Assembly (NCBI GenBank): GCA_013398175.1
Contig: VZRZ01003219.1
Location: 1,079,384 to 1,143,383, forward strand
Direction of reading: 5' to 3'
Origin: Climacteris rufus
Lineage: Eukaryota > Chordata > Aves > Passeriformes > Climacteridae
Length of the DNA stretch: 64,000 nt
The notes below the pieces were generated by a model. That model ran no database searches. It was not told where the DNA came from and saw nothing but the letters and a program-made list of their open reading frames with translations. Shown here in pieces: positions 35,331 to 48,765 of this stretch (within the stretch, counting starts at the first letter, position 1; every line of letters begins with the position of its first letter). The translations under genes were made by a program, and so were the position numbers.

Positions 35331-38300
35331 TGCGGGGTGAGGGATTCCTCCTGTCCCTGCAGTGGTAGAGCCCTGGCGGGTACTTCCCCCTATTATTGTG
35401 GACGATCCCACTTTGGGCCAGGGGGTGTCCTCGCTCCGTGCTGTCACTGCCAGTGGGCAGGGGGCTCGGGGCTCGGTACTGGAGCCGGTCTGGTTCTGGC
35501 TCACGGCAAGGAGAGGTGGCCTTTCCTACCTGGAGTGTGCAGCGGGGCTCTGGTGTCCCTGTCACACCTTCCGCTCACCTTGCAGCGCAACCCACCACGG
35601 AGCTTGCGGAGAGCCCGCCAGGGAAGGCTGGCAGTGCCCCTGGAGAGCTCCCCGTGGGGGGATGGCAGTGCCCCTGCCTGGCCACCCTTTCCTCTGCCGG
35701 TGCTGCCAGGCCTTCCCTCAGCGTGGGGGGCCCTGCGGATGGGGCACAGGGTGTGGCAGCGCTGCTCGGGCATGTCCAAAGTCGCGGTGTCCCCATCTCC
35801 GGCCTGGCTCCGCAGGCATTGCCTGCCTCCCGGTGCTCCTGTCCTGCACATGGGACGTCAGCAGCTGCAGATGGTGTCCTAGTGCTGCGCTTTTCAGCCC
35901 GAAACGCCCCAGACATCCCTGGTGGCCTTGACAGCTGGGCTTCTTCCAGCCCTTTGGTCAGTGGTGTGTGGCCTTGTGGCTGCAGCTGGGGCCTTGCAGG
36001 GAACGGTGGCTTTGGGACGTTTGCACAGGTGAAGAGACTCCTGTTCCCGGGAAGACGTGTAAGAAACTCCTGGTGGCTGCACTTGGTGGAGTGGTACAAA
36101 ACTCACTCCGTGTCTTGTCACCTTCCTGTAAAGTCTTAACAAAGAATAGGCAGTATCTGTGCAATAGTCCCCTCTCGTAGCTTCTTTGATCCCACTCTTC
36201 CTGGGGGTTGTTTTCAGTGATGGTTTCATATTTGCTTTTAGATTTGTAATTTGAGGCCAGAGTTACATGGTAATGGTCCCCATACTAGTGAGGTCTGCTG
36301 CAGGATTTGAGCTTATATTGACAGCAAATGATGGAAAACCATTATTTTTATTACATCTAACACACTTCCCTTACATTGTAAAACAACCAATTGTTTAGAT
36401 GTGGGATGCTGTGTGTTTAAAGTCTTGCCAAGTTCCAAGGCTATGAGATCTACCCAGTTACCTCTATTGACAAACCTTGTGTTCTCATTAGGGAATGATA
36501 TCTGATTGAAGGAGATTGCTCTGCTGGAGCAGAGCTCAGCGGAAGCTCCCAGCCTGTTCCAGGTGTTAATTGTCCGTGTGGCAGTTGTGTTTTCGTGTAT
36601 GAACTCGGCAGGAGCAGTGGAAGCACCTGATGGAAGCACATGATTGCTTGTAATAAGAAGGGTATTGCTTAACCTCATGATACGCAATCATCAGTGAGTG
36701 TTGAATTGGTAATAGTACCGGGAAATGCCCTCATAGCCTCTTCCAGGCATGTTTCCATGCCCAGTCCAGGTGGTATCTGAGTTTCAAAGGTTTCATTGCT
36801 TCATCCTTCAGATACCAGGCTGCTGGGAGCCTGCTGTTTGGGAGTTTGTTCGTGTTTCACACAGGACTCCCTGTTAGTAAGTGGATTATCTGATGGTATT
36901 AGGATTTCAGAAGTGGTATGGTGGAGAAACTGAGAGCCTTGAGCTATGCTTTTCTCTAAGAGGGTGCACAAGGTCAGAGTTTGGTCAGAGGAGCCTAAAT
37001 TTTGTGGAGTGTGCATCTAGGAAGGAGCTTTCCTGGGATACGCATAGGATCTTGAGAGGGTTTTTTTTTTTTAAGTGGGGACTCTGTCATTTTCATTCAT
37101 TCAAATAGCTCTTTGGAGAGATTTCCCATTTTACTGACAGAATTCTGGCAGAATCCACGTAGCTTCATGGGCTGAGGACTCTCTGAGGTTCTAGTGTTTT
37201 GGAGGTTTGCTGGGGTACCATGCATGGAAGGGAAGGAGTGTGCAGAACCTTGTGTGTGTGCCCAAAATGGGCTTGTCACTGATGGATAAGCCTGACCAGA
37301 CAAAGACATCCATGACTTTCATCTGGCTGAGAATGTCACTTGCAGGGTCTGGGAGGAATTGATGTACCCAGCACCGGGTGCTTTGCTGAGACAGGTCACA
37401 GGGCATCAGCTTTTTCACAGATGCAGCTCCAGCCCAGCTTCCCTGTGAATGGGGCTGGACTGCCAGGTGCACAGTCCTCTCTGGCTGTGACAAATGTCTA
37501 TAAAAAGCATCCCCTCTCAGGTGGTTTGTCCAGCTGGTGGGTGGATTTATTGTGTGGCAGTTGCAGAGACACAGAGCCGGTGTATTTGTTCCTCTTTTAG
37601 TAAGCCCCTCAAAATCCAGAATATGCAGCAGAGGCAGTGTAGTGGCAGCTGAAGCAGGCATAGACATAGTCTGAAGTATTGTTTGGAATATTCCAGCCTG
37701 CATTACCCACACAGTGGAGAATGAATATGACAGTCATCCTTGTGCTGTGGTCAGGTCCACAGATGGCTGTTTCAGGTTCCTGAGTGGCAATTTCAGCACA
37801 CAAAAATAATCTGGCCCTGCTGAAAAGGCTGGCCAGGGATTCACATTTATGGCTCTGCAGCTGGCTCAGTACAAGTGACTTCAGCTGTGGGAGGCTGGAG
37901 CTCAGCCTTGCTCTAAGGCCAAAGCGTTGCCGAATCACCATGGGACACAAGGCCTTGTGGCTCCAGCTGTGAGCTGGCTGGGAAGTTAGAGCAGATGTGC
38001 GAGCCCCAAGCTGTGGTGTGTTCCAGACACAGCCACATGCCAGCACTCTCAAACAAAAGCAGTGCTTTCCTGGTAGCCAGTATTCCAACATCCTTCTCAG
38101 GGAGATAAGATCTGCAGACGTCACTGGCAGGAGCCAGATGTCAAATACAGAGGAGGAAGTTTCTCAAATAAAGGCTCATTGCTTTCTAATTTATGAGATT
38201 GTTGCTTTATGACTGTGTTAGAAGTTCAGCATGAATGAATGATGGCTATTCCCTCCTGCAGCTCCTTTTCCCATTACTGCTTACAGCCTCATGTTGAAAA

Positions 38301-41033
38301 GTTCTGACATGCTCCATGAGTAATTCTCCATCCCCAGGAAAAGGTTACGAAAATACCAGTGTGGCAAGCTTAAATAACACAGTGCTTTGGGTGTAGAAGT
38401 AAAATTTGCTTTTTACAGACAACTATGATTTGTTTCTTTTTAACTGCACATCTGCATATGGGGAGGGAAAAAATATCTATCAAATGACCTAACTACTATC
38501 CTAGCAAAAGTGACATCATTTGCAATTATCAGCTGGCTGGAGGGGTTGCACATCTGTGAGGGAGTGCAAGAAGGAAAGCAAGTGGAACTTCACCCTCTTT
38601 GAACAGCACTGTAGCATATAAATGACAAAATGAGGTGTCTCTGGAAACTTCAACAGCTGTGGTTTGTGCAACATGTGCTCAGTGAATTATCCTTTGAATG
38701 GGGACAGTGTGAAGTGCAGGACTAAGACCAAGGCTTGAGCAGACTCTGCTTTCAAACAGGTTTGGGTAGCAAAGGCAAGCTCAGGTTAAGAATCACCCTG
38801 GTGGTCTGTCATTGTTGGTCTGTCTCTCCCCATATCCTGCCCCTCGGGGGCAGCAGGAGATGCTGTGCAGGGGGAGAGCAGTGAGCCTGGGCACCATCTG
38901 TGGCCTTTCCACTGGTCCACCCCCGGACTGGGGCTGCTGGAGGGGATTTCCCTGCTTTGTTCCCTTTAGTAGCTGCTTGTGTGCAGCTGTTTTCCATGAA
39001 TTTGTCCAATCCTTTGAACCTGCTGCCCAGCTCTGTAACATCCTTTGGCAGCAAATGGCAGGTGTTTGCTACCTGCCAGGTAAAGAAGTATTTTTGTGCA
39101 CTTTAAACTGATTTCCTGCTAGTTACAGTGAGTGTTCCCAGTTCTTGTGTCCCCACAGTTCCGTGAGGGGCCCAGCACTCTGGTGTCTTCATCTGCTCTT
39201 CAGTCAGTCTTCCACGGAAGGCTTTTGGTGAGAGACAGAGGATTTACCTATGGGACAGTTGGCTTAACTCTCCCCTCTTCTTAACCTTCGTTTTTCCATA
39301 TCACAGTTCCTTTCCAGTTCTTGACCATACAAACTGAAATTTCCCATTGAGGCTTGTCTGTCTTTAATTACATCCATAAAGGTTCATTGTCTGGCTGAAT
39401 TTCCTTCCAAGCAGTGTCTTCCTTTTATCTGGCCATGGGTTTTGGCCTGGCAGAGATGTGGAATGGTGGCTTAGCTCCACAAGGGCTCTGCAGTTGGATC
39501 CAGTTGAGGTCTAGTGCTTTGGCTGGGAGTAGAGCCGATGTGCAGTTTTAATCTAGTGATGTAATTGATTGGAACAAATGCTGTTCCTGCTCTTTCTGAA
39601 TTAGTTATGAGGAATTCCTTGGCTTAGGCAGAGCAGATGGTTATTTTTGCTTTTTGCTTTTCTTGTGTTGCCTAGAAGTGGTCAGACTCATGGCTTCAGG
39701 GAAATGGTGAATGGGACTGACGTTTCACCAGGTTTCATACCCAGATGTTTATTATTCTGCTTGGTCTTCTGCTTGGACTAATGCTTGGACTTGCTGCAGC
39801 TGGTGTTGCAAGCCCAAGAGGCTGGAGTGGTGTGTAGTTTCCCATTTCTTGTGTGCTCACTCTTATCCCACATTGCAAAGTCCCCACAGTGTGTCTGAGT
39901 GTGTGAGTGCAGACCCCAGAGGGCTGAAAGGGGAGTGAACAGCCTCTTATCTTACTTCTGACAGTGCCAAGATAACGACCCTGTTGTCACTCTTTGCGTG
40001 TGTGCTGTGGACAGGGCTTCTCATGATGGCATGGGCTGGAGGAGCTGACTTGTACTGATTTAAGAAACCTTAACATCTCACATGAGTGCCTCTGAAGAGG
40101 GTCCTTGTGTTTTGCCTTTGGTCTGTAGCAACTGGAGTGTGAGAGGAGGCTCAGCCTGAAAACCGCAAGAGAACATTTCTGGTCCCACCTCCTGGCTGTG
40201 AGCTCCAGTCAGTGCAGGTGTGAGGAGTCCTTCCCTCACACTCAGCCCCTTGTGAACATACAGTGACTTCTTCTGGTCTAAGGCTGCTGTGTCCACTTCT
40301 TTTATTTCTGTGTATATTGCTGCCCAGCCAAAGCATCTTTATTTCAGACTCCAGTCCTAAAATTTAGGCCACTCCAAGGTGAGCTGGACAGCTGCTAAGG
40401 CACTTCTGGTCACCTTTATTGCATGATGGCAGTGTGTCTGCTGCGTGCTGTCGTGTTCTGGTCGTGTCTCTTCACGCCACAAAGCAGCAGTGCTGCTCAC
40501 CATAAATAACTCCTGTCTGAGCCAGCCCAGGTGCAGTCAGCTGTGACTGCCTGGGAAAAGCAGTGTGCGCGTGTGGGGTTACATCACAGCTGTTGTCATT
40601 TTCATTTGGGTAAAAATTTACATGGTACCTAAAAATACCAGTGACTAGGTGTGTTTTCTGAAGGCTCCTTTGTTGCTTTCGGCTATCTGGCTTGATCACT
40701 CCTGTGACCTTGCCTTTAAAGAGCTGGACTAATCGGCTCCTTGCTGGATACAAAGTACATTACAGGGTAAAGGACAGGGCAGGCTGCTCAGGAGGAGACA
40801 GTCGAACCCCCAGGAGCCCGTAGCCTGGCCTCAGCTTAATGAAACAGCTTTAGTGCAGCAGACAGCTTCTAGTCTCTTAAATCCTCTCCAATCCACTTTG
40901 GAACAGCTCCTCAAAGCAACATGAATTCTGATCTCTGCAGACAAAGATTTACCAATTAACTTGATTCAACTTTTACTTCTTTTAAGAAACTGAATTTGGT
41001 TTAATTTAATTTAATTTTTTTTCTCTCCTGCAG
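35168..41033 (+). other. MFSD13A: MFSD13A intron 1
   Basis: This is 5.9 kb with no recognised gene or repeat family. Long GC-driven frames in the first kilobase (247 codons at 35396-36139 and others) look like by-products of the CpG island shoulder. The 3' end is a (TTTAA)n-like tract (40999-41016) running into a T-rich tract and CTCCTGCAG. Confidence 0.6.
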
Positions 41034-41137
41034 GAGCAACAATGGATTGGCCCCAACAAAGATGTAGCAGGTGTTGGGAGAAGACATCTCACCTGAAATG
41101 GAGGTGATTGAAGGAGCTGAACGCTGACTGCACCAAC
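41034..41137 (+). promoter_or_regulatory. MFSD13A: MFSD13A 5' leader with three upstream ATGs
   Basis: The untranslated part of the first coding exon holds a 21-codon uORF (41042-41107), a start-stop element ATGTAG (41072-41077) and a 9-codon uORF (41098-41127) that overlaps the first. All end before the main ATG at 41138, which has a good context (ACCAACATGG). They could lower or condition translation of the main frame. Confidence 0.7.
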
Positions 41138-44100
41138 ATGGGGCTGCGACTGCTGGCTTGTCTTTTCCATTTGCCCACGGCAGTGATCTACGGCTCCCTG
41201 TCGCTCTTTGTTTCCATTCTGCACAACGTGTTCCTCCTGTACTACGTGGACACCTTCGTCTCTGTTTACAAGATCGATAAACTGTCCTTTTGGATAGGAG
41301 AGGTTAGTTTGTTCCATAGGCTCCTGCTCTCTTAAGTAAGTCTGGAACCAAATCTGCCCCTTGCTGGAAATGCAAAAACTGTTCGTTATAGCAGCAGTGT
41401 TCCCATTTGGAGAGGGAGCAAGGGAGCCTTCCAAGTGCTAACTTGGGCTCTTCAGTTTTTCCCACTTCTATAAAAATAGAACAAGATGGGATAGAAAACA
41501 CAGAGACTTAGTTCTTGAGCCTGCCTTTCCTCTGGGGACGTCGGGGTGTTTCACAGGCTGTGAAAGCCGCTGGCCTCACTGCCAGTTGCCCCAGACGGGG
41601 CATCGTGCAGTGGTGATGGGGCAGGGAAGGTGTGCTGGGATGGTTCTGCTGCTGGCCCACTGTGCCAGCTCAGCACTGCTTGCTTTGGTGACAGAACTGA
41701 GCTGTCCTGTGGCTTGTTTCACTGTCCTGTTTTCTTTCCTAGACGGTGTTTCTGATCTGGAACAGCCTCAATGACCCTCTGTTTGGCTGGCTGAGCGACC
41801 GAGTGTTCCTTAGCACACAGCAGTGAGTGAATTTCTGCTTTCAAAAGAGGCTGGGAAGTTGTTTGGTCTCTGGGGAAGGTGATGTCACATTGGCAGCTTT
41901 AAAATGATGGCGTGGGAATGCTTTCTGGGGCATGGGACTCTTAAATACCTCCTTTTCATGGCATCTTTGAAGTTTAGTGCTCATGAATGTTGTTTCACTG
42001 ACTGTATAGAGTCACACACCTATTGGGTGGATATGACCCTAACCCTTAACAATTATGAGAGGTGCAGAACCTAAAATATGGGCATCTTAAATCTCAAGAC
42101 CCTGCTATATGAGCAAGCCTCTTAATGGGGTATTAGAGAGTGTCTGTACATGGTTTGGGAGGCACAGGGGGGAAAAGTACAGTTATTTCCACATGGAATG
42201 CCTCAGACTGGTTGTTCCCAAACTCTGTAGGATGGGAGCTGAGGAGAGAGAGCTCTGTATTGTTGGCCATTAGCACTTCTCATGTATTTACGTCAAGATT
42301 TTAATGAAAATCATGGTTTGGCTTCCTGCTAGTAAAAACTCATGAAAATCATTTACATTGTGCGAAGCACGGACAGTACAACATTGTCAGGGAGAGAATG
42401 GCTCTGGAGAAAAGGAAAATCTCTTTTCTTCATGATTTTTTGCCTCCTTAAAACCGTGTTTTCAGTGTATTCACATATTAGCTGAGAAGATATCTGATAA
42501 GGATGTTTGTTACATGAGCAAAAGCTGTATTTATGTCTGTGCCACTTACACAACTTCCTTGGAGAGGAAGAATATGTGGTCATACAGGGTTTTGTTCAGG
42601 TACCTAAAATTTTTTTTTTCTTCTGTTGCAGGGCAGGAGCAGAGATTTCCTCCCCTGAAGTAGTTCTGAAGAGGCTCAGAGCACTCAGCCACAATGGCCC
42701 CCTCTTTGCCATCTCTTTCCTGGCATTCTGGGTTGCCTGGGCCCATCCTGGTTTGCAGTTCCTCCTTTGCCTTTGCATGTACGACAGCTTTCTCACCATG
42801 GTTGATCTCCATCACAATGCCTTGCTCGCAGACCTGGCTGTGTCAGCAAAAGACAGGACTAGCCTCAACTTCTACTGCTCCCTCTTCAGTGCCATAGGCT
42901 CCCTGTCTGTCTTCATGTCCTATGCAGTGTGGAACAAGGAGGACTTCTTTTCCTTTCGCATCTTTTGTGTCCTGCTGGCCCTCTGCTCCATCATTGGTTT
43001 CACCCTCTCCACACAGCTGCTCCGCCAGCGGTTTCAGGCTGATGGGAAAGCAAAATGGGACCAGGAATCAACCCTAAAAGAGTAAGTGTAACCAATTCTT
43101 AGCAGGGACAAGGGCCTGGTATAGATCTGCAGCAGACTAAATGTGTGAGAAGGTCCAGGATGAGGCAAACTTTTGTTAATCATCTCTGGTTCTTGTCTGA
43201 TACAGTTTCCAGGATCAGCTCTGTACACTGACTCCTAAGGCCCTCTGAAAATAGAACAAAACCATCTTTTGTCACCCCTGGCCCAGACTGGAGACAGAGG
43301 CCTGACCTGCTGTATGGCCAGACAGTGTTTGGAACATGAAATGAGTTAATGTCTAGAGCACCCAGTGAGGCCTGTGAGTGGCGAAATATCAGAAGTGGCT
43401 CATGAAAGCATTCCTGCTTGAACGTGAGACCACCTTGCTGCCCGTTCCCTACAGAGTTGGACAAGTGAATGTCTCACCTTGTTACTCACTTTAGCTGCCT
43501 GATAGTGGCTGGGCTGTTGGTAGGCCAAAATGCAGCTGACTTTTCCCTGTTCAGCTCCTTCCTTTTCCTTGGGCTGCCTTGTCATTGCTTGTTATGAGCT
43601 GCCAGCATTATGCTGTAGTAGCAGCAGATCCTGATGAGATCTGCCAGGTGAGTTAACTGCAGGGACCTGGAAGAGGAGCTTATGTGTAGTGAAATGGCAG
43701 ATAGGAGAATGCATTTATGGACAGAAATGTGAATCTGGTGTTCAGAAGACAGGTGTTTGGGAGACGTGTTGCCTGTGGTTCTTGCTAGCAATAAGCAATC
43801 ACAGTTGTAGACTCCACTGTTTTGATTTGGTTCAGGAAAGTGAAAGGTTGGGATGGGAGCTGAGGAGAGACAGCTCTGCATTTACACAGGGAAAGCTGGG
43901 GGCTCTGTCCTGCTTGGTGTGAAGGATTTATGGTTGCTTTTGTTCCCTCCTTTGCCTTTAGGCTGTACATTGAGAAACTCTCCGTCCCCCAGGAGAAGAG
44001 GATCACCCTGGCAGAGTATCTCCAGCAGCTCTCCCGGCATCGCAACTTCCTCTGGTTTGTCTGCATGAATCTTGTCCAGGTAGGCACAGCAGTGGCATTC

Positions 44101-47100
44101 CGTGTTTCAGAGGATGAATGCTGGCTCTGGCTGTTTAAGATGGTGATTCAGCAGTATGTGAGTTCCCCAGGAAGGGCAGAGATGTTTCCAGCACCCACTT
44201 GCTCTTGGAGCCTCCTGCACATGCTGGCTGATTCAGCAGCTGGTAGCCACTCTCCCTGCTTGTGACCAAAGATACTTCCTGAGCAGGCTGTGGGGTGCTG
44301 CTTCCTCTCTCTACAGGCTGGCTTACAGAGCTCTGTGCAGCCCATCTGGGGTGCAGAAGCCCAGGGCCTGGCTCACAGTGGGGATGAGTTCAGGAGTGCC
44401 GTTTGCTGGTGTGGCTGTCAGCACAGTCTCCTTCCCCTTTCTGTTTTCCTGAGGCTTACATCACTGTTCTCGCTGTCCAGCTGGATCCACCTCCCAGTTG
44501 GCTTTTACCATTTCTGTTCTTCATCCTCTTCAGTGATTACTACCAAATGCAGGCAGCCTGCCCAGCTTTGTGTGCTGCAATCATGGTTCCCTAGTGATCC
44601 CTCAGTTCCCCTCAGGCAGGCTCTTGATGCTGGTCTCCATCTTTATGTTCAAGCCTCACTGCCGTACCCATGTCCTCCTGCCAGCTGCCTCCTCCCTCCT
44701 GCCATGCCACTGTCTCCCCCAAAGCCTCGTGGTCACTGCTGTCACCTGCCGGCTGTGCTGTACAGCTGGACAGTGGGCATGGCTGGTGGCACACAGTGGG
44801 CATGGCTGGTGGCATTGCAGCTTAGCAATCTTAGCCAGCAGTGTCAGAAATGCCACAGCCAAGGTCTTGCCCTGCTGAAGTACTCCAGGCCCATCCTGCA
44901 TGATCCCTTGGCTTGGGGCTCCTAGGACAACAGAGCCCAGGGGGCTTTTAGCTTTTCCTGTTCTGTCTCTCTGCTGTTCCTGCTGACCGGCTTGTCTGCA
45001 TGCTGCCTTCACAGGTTTTTCACTGCCATTTTAACAGCAACTTCTTCCCTCTGTTCCTGGAGCACCTGCTGTCAGACCAGATCTCTGTCTCTACTGGATC
45101 CTTCCTGCTCGGTGAGTCTCAGGTGGGACTGGAGGGAGCAGCCAAGTTAGGTAGGACCTGTCCCAGGTCTGGGTTTGCTCTTCCCAAACTCTGCCTGGGG
45201 AGAGGTGTGCTCACGTGCAGGTCTCTAGAATATGGGATTCACACATGCAAATACCCCACATGCTTCCCTGGAACCTCTGAGTTGTCCTTCCTGGGCACAG
45301 AAGTAACTTGGAGCCTTTTCTAGTAATGACAAGCCTGGTGTGCTGGACACCAGACTCTGTGGAGGTATTGCTCTGAGCATTAGAAGCTGCAGATTGTGTC
45401 CCCAGGATGTAGCAGAGAACACAGCCCTGAATTCTATTCCTTCTGTGGCATATGGGCCATTTCCAGGCTGCCACATGTATGAGGGCGTTAGTCCTAGGTT
45501 TATTCTGGGAGGTCTCTGTGCAGGCGAGGTCTAGTCAGGCAGTCCTGTCCCTCATTTCTGCTCCATGGCTGAGTTGCGGCCCCTGCATGAAACTGAGCAA
45601 GTCTTTTCCTCCTTCCTGACCATGAGGCTGATGGAAGAAGGCCTCCCTCTGTAGGAAAGCTTGTGCTGTGCCACAAAACCACGGAGTAAATCTGCTGCAG
45701 CCTTCTGTGCATGTGCAGGGGTTACTGTGTATTGTATCCTACAGTGCTGCTGGCAAGAGCCAACCTTGCTGTCTCTCTCGGAATTGTGCCTGGTGGCATG
45801 GTGGAAACTGAAACTCTGTCAGACTGTTGGTGCCTCTGTCTCTGCTCAGGTGTTTCCTACATTGCCCCCCATCTCAACAACCTCTATTTCCTGTCGCTCT
45901 GCCGCCGCTGTGGGGTTTATGCTGTGGTTCGAGGACTGTTCTTCCTGAAGCTGGCTCTGAGTGTTGTCATGCTCCTGGCAGGACCTGATCAGGTGTATCT
46001 GCTCTGCATCTTCATCGCCAGGTAAGCAGGCAGCAGTCACTTCCCTTGCCCTCTGCCTCCTGGGAAGCAAAATGACTCATCCGTTTTTTAAGAAGAGGAG
46101 CAGGAAAAAGGGAACAGGAGCCAGGGTCACGCCTAAGCCATGTCTGACAGCACATGGGGCAGAATTCCCAGGCTGTCCTGCTGCTGAGCGAGGGAGGCAG
46201 TGATGTTCAGGAGGGCACAGAGCAGCAGGGCTGGTGGCAGCCTGCAGCACCTTTCCCAGCTGATTAGAGCTCCTCTGCTCCTCTGCAGCCCTCGGTGTGT
46301 GCTGCAGGTGCCTGTCAGCCACTGGCCCGGGGTGTCCTGTCCCCAGGCCTGTCTGTGTGGCAGGTCAGGACTGATCCAAGGCATCATTGCAGGGTACAAA
46401 GGCTTATTGATAGCAGTGTTCCTCTCCTGTAACCAGGGCTTCTGAAAATCTTATGTCAAGTGTGGGGAAACCTTTCTCACCCTCTACATTTTCTGTGATC
46501 TCTCCCCTTCTCCCATAATTTCTTGATACTCCTGTTCAGTGCTCTGCCTCTTGTTCTGCAGCAACCGTGTGTTCACAGAAGGGACCTGTAAGTTACTCAA
46601 CCTGGTGGTCACTGACTTGGTGGACGAGGATCTGGTCCTGAACCGTAGGAAGCAGGCAGCCTCAGCCCTGCTCTTTGGGATGGTGGCTCTGGTCACCAAG
46701 CCAGGCCAGACCTTCGCTCCTCTGATCGGCACCTGGCTGCTCTGTGCCTACACAGGTAAGGATGCTGCTGGGGAAAGTAGTGGAGCAGGACAGGGCAGAC
46801 CTGTGAGTTTTGGGTCCTGCACCATGTCCTGGGTGGGTGCAGAGGGCTCTTGCAGTTGCTAAGCTGTGCCTGGTCTCTGCATTGCCACAGCTGGTCACTC
46901 AAAGAGAATGGGCAAGGGTCCATCCCCACTGCCCCCAGTCTCACAAACTCTTCTCTGACACCAGGCTACGACATCTTCCAGCGCAACCCCCTGAACAACG
47001 TGGTGAGTGCCCAGCCGAAGCTGGAGTCTGCTGCAGCCTTGGAGCCAACTCTTCGCCAGGGCTGCTTTTACCTCCTGGTCTTCGTGCCCATCACGTGCGC

Positions 47101-47218
47101 GCTGCTGCAGCTCCTCAGCTGGTCGCAGTTCAGCCTGCACGGGAAGCGGCTGCAGATGGTGAAGGCTCAGCGGCAGAGCCTGACGCAAGGCCAAGCACCA
47201 GAGGTCAAAACAATCTAA
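41138..47218 (+). CDS. MFSD13A: MFSD13A (TMEM180), major facilitator superfamily membrane protein, 8 coding exons
   Basis: Exons: 41138-41302, 41743-41822, 42632-43081, 43962-44079, 45015-45111, 45850-46021, 46562-46755 and 46965-47218. All have GT-AG borders and compatible phases and total 509 residues (human is about 517). The protein is a multi-pass MFS-type protein. Hydrophobic segments begin at about residue 5, and exon 2 carries NDPLFGWLSDR, the cytoplasmic loop signature between helices 2 and 3, close to the GPH cation-symporter pattern. Further strongly conserved stretches are YIAPHLNNLYFLSLC, SNRVFTEGTC and LVDEDLVLNRRKQAASALLF. Transport substrate is not established. The family is known as TMEM180, described as a surface antigen of colorectal tumours. 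The start is chosen for its strong context and MGLRLLACLFHLP beginning. An alternative in-frame acceptor at 45744 would add 35 residues before exon 6. C10orf95 lies to the left and ACTR1A converges from the right. Confidence 0.95.
44771..44814. repeat. Two-copy 23-bp tandem repeat in MFSD13A intron 4
   Basis: CAGTGGGCATGGCTGGTGGC occurs at 44771 and again at 44794. It is intronic and shows no sign of function. Confidence 0.7.
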
Positions 47219-48765
47219 GGGTGCCTGAGCCCCTGGGGTGCTGCTGGTTCCAGGCTGGTGCTGGAGGGCAGGAGAAGGGCAGAGATGGTGGGCTGAGAGC
47301 CTGATGTTTGCGGTTCAACTGTGAAACGCTCTGATGCCAAGATTTACTCACTCCAGCTGGTGGTCATTGGGGAAGGCAGCAAAGTTCAGCATGTGAGGGG
47401 CTTGGTATAGATTGCTTGGCCACAGGAGCAAGAATGTTTTATCCCAGCCTGTCCCGGGGAATAGAGAGCTGCTTATTCCAGCGAGGAGGTGCTGGGTTGC
47501 ATGTGCTAGAAACAAGCATCCCCAGTGTACATCCCCAGTGCACTTCTCTGCCCTGGGCATGGCCCTGTGGAGCCACAGCCTCTTCAGCTGAGCAGGTGGA
47601 GACTGTGCAGGGAGTCCTTCCTTGCTAGAGCCTTGCAGCCTTAGGGAGTGGAGTGGGAGGCTCCTGAGGGACCAAGTAACCAAGGGAATGATTGCCAAAC
47701 AGGAGCAGGGATGAGAGGACCCCGAAGGCCTTTCCCAGTAATTGGTACAACCCTCCCACATACAGTGCCATGGTTCTTGGACCAAATCCACTCTTAAGCA
47801 TTTCTTGTTCCCAGGACAATATCCGGCACATCCAGGGTCTGCTGGGTGTACTGCTTCATGCTGAAGTTCCCTCCTGTGTGGCCTTCTAGAGGGAATTGTT
47901 GCTGGCCTGGGAAAGGTGCTGGGCTTGAACTGAGTTCAGAGCCTTAAGCTGGATCATTTCAATGGGCATCCCATTGCATCCCTCCTCTCCACAGCCCCTT
48001 CTACTCAGTGCTGTCACACAGCTGTACCATGAGCCCCCTCCCATGCAGGGCAAGGTCAGGGAACCAACCTCTAACCCAGCTGCTGGAAGTGCCTCCCTGC
48101 CCAGGGCAATCCCAGGTGACGGGTGAGGCAGCCTGGTGCCCTCCCCTCTTACAGGAGAGCACAGCCTGGAGGAGATACCAGGTCCTGCTTTTGTGCCTTC
48201 AATTTCTCTTTGGAGCCTGTCTGACACAATGCTGGGCAGTCACAGGGTTAGGATTTTACCCCTTTGGGGAGGGGCAGACACCTCAGCTCCTCTGCTGTTG
48301 AAACAGTGCCCCAGAGTTTGATCATCTCACCTGGCTGCTGAGCCACGGACCCAAGCAGGTGCTTTGGTCTCCCTAGTTTTGGCTTTGGTAATCACCAAAG
48401 GGATCCCTGAGGTAAGGGAGTGTCTCTTCAATCTGTGATGTGTTTGGGGGCAGGCAGAAGGAATGTGCCTGTGCCTGTGCCTCCCTGCTGCAGGATGGGG
48501 GTAGGCAGGCAGCATTTGGAAGCTGTTGCACATTGAGGAATGTGCTGTTCTTTGTTAAGTGCCAGGTTCCCTCTGGGGTCTCAGCCCACCAACCTGCCAT
48601 CTTGCCTCAGGACATGGCTGCCTTCTGTCTCGGACCAAGATATTCCTGCCGTGAGGCTGCTGTAGTTCTTAATGGTTCAATCATAAGTTATTTGTGCAAC
48701 TTCTAACCAAGTTTGAGAATGATTCTCCATTTCATAAATTAAAGATGATCTTTTTCTGAATTGCT
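47219..48765 (+). other. MFSD13A: MFSD13A 3' untranslated region
   Basis: From the stop codon to the first good poly(A) hexamer, ATTAAA at 48738-48743, about 1.5 kb. No repeat family was recognised inside. The end is inferred from the hexamer and the T-rich stretch that follows. Confidence 0.55.
48738..48743 (+). terminator. MFSD13A: Candidate poly(A) signal (ATTAAA) of MFSD13A
   Basis: CATAAATTAAAG is followed by GATCTTTTTCTGAATTGC, a U-rich downstream element, suggesting cleavage near 48760. Confidence 0.55.

Noticed and set aside
34807..35565. A 252-codon minus-strand frame over the CpG island
   Set aside because: It is a by-product of high GC content: P/R/A-rich composition, overlap with a promoter and the CR1 tail, no recognisable family.
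44290..44925. A 211-codon plus-strand frame between MFSD13A exons 4 and 5
   Set aside because: It lies within an intron with good GT-AG borders and contains a tandem repeat. Including it would break the conserved protein.
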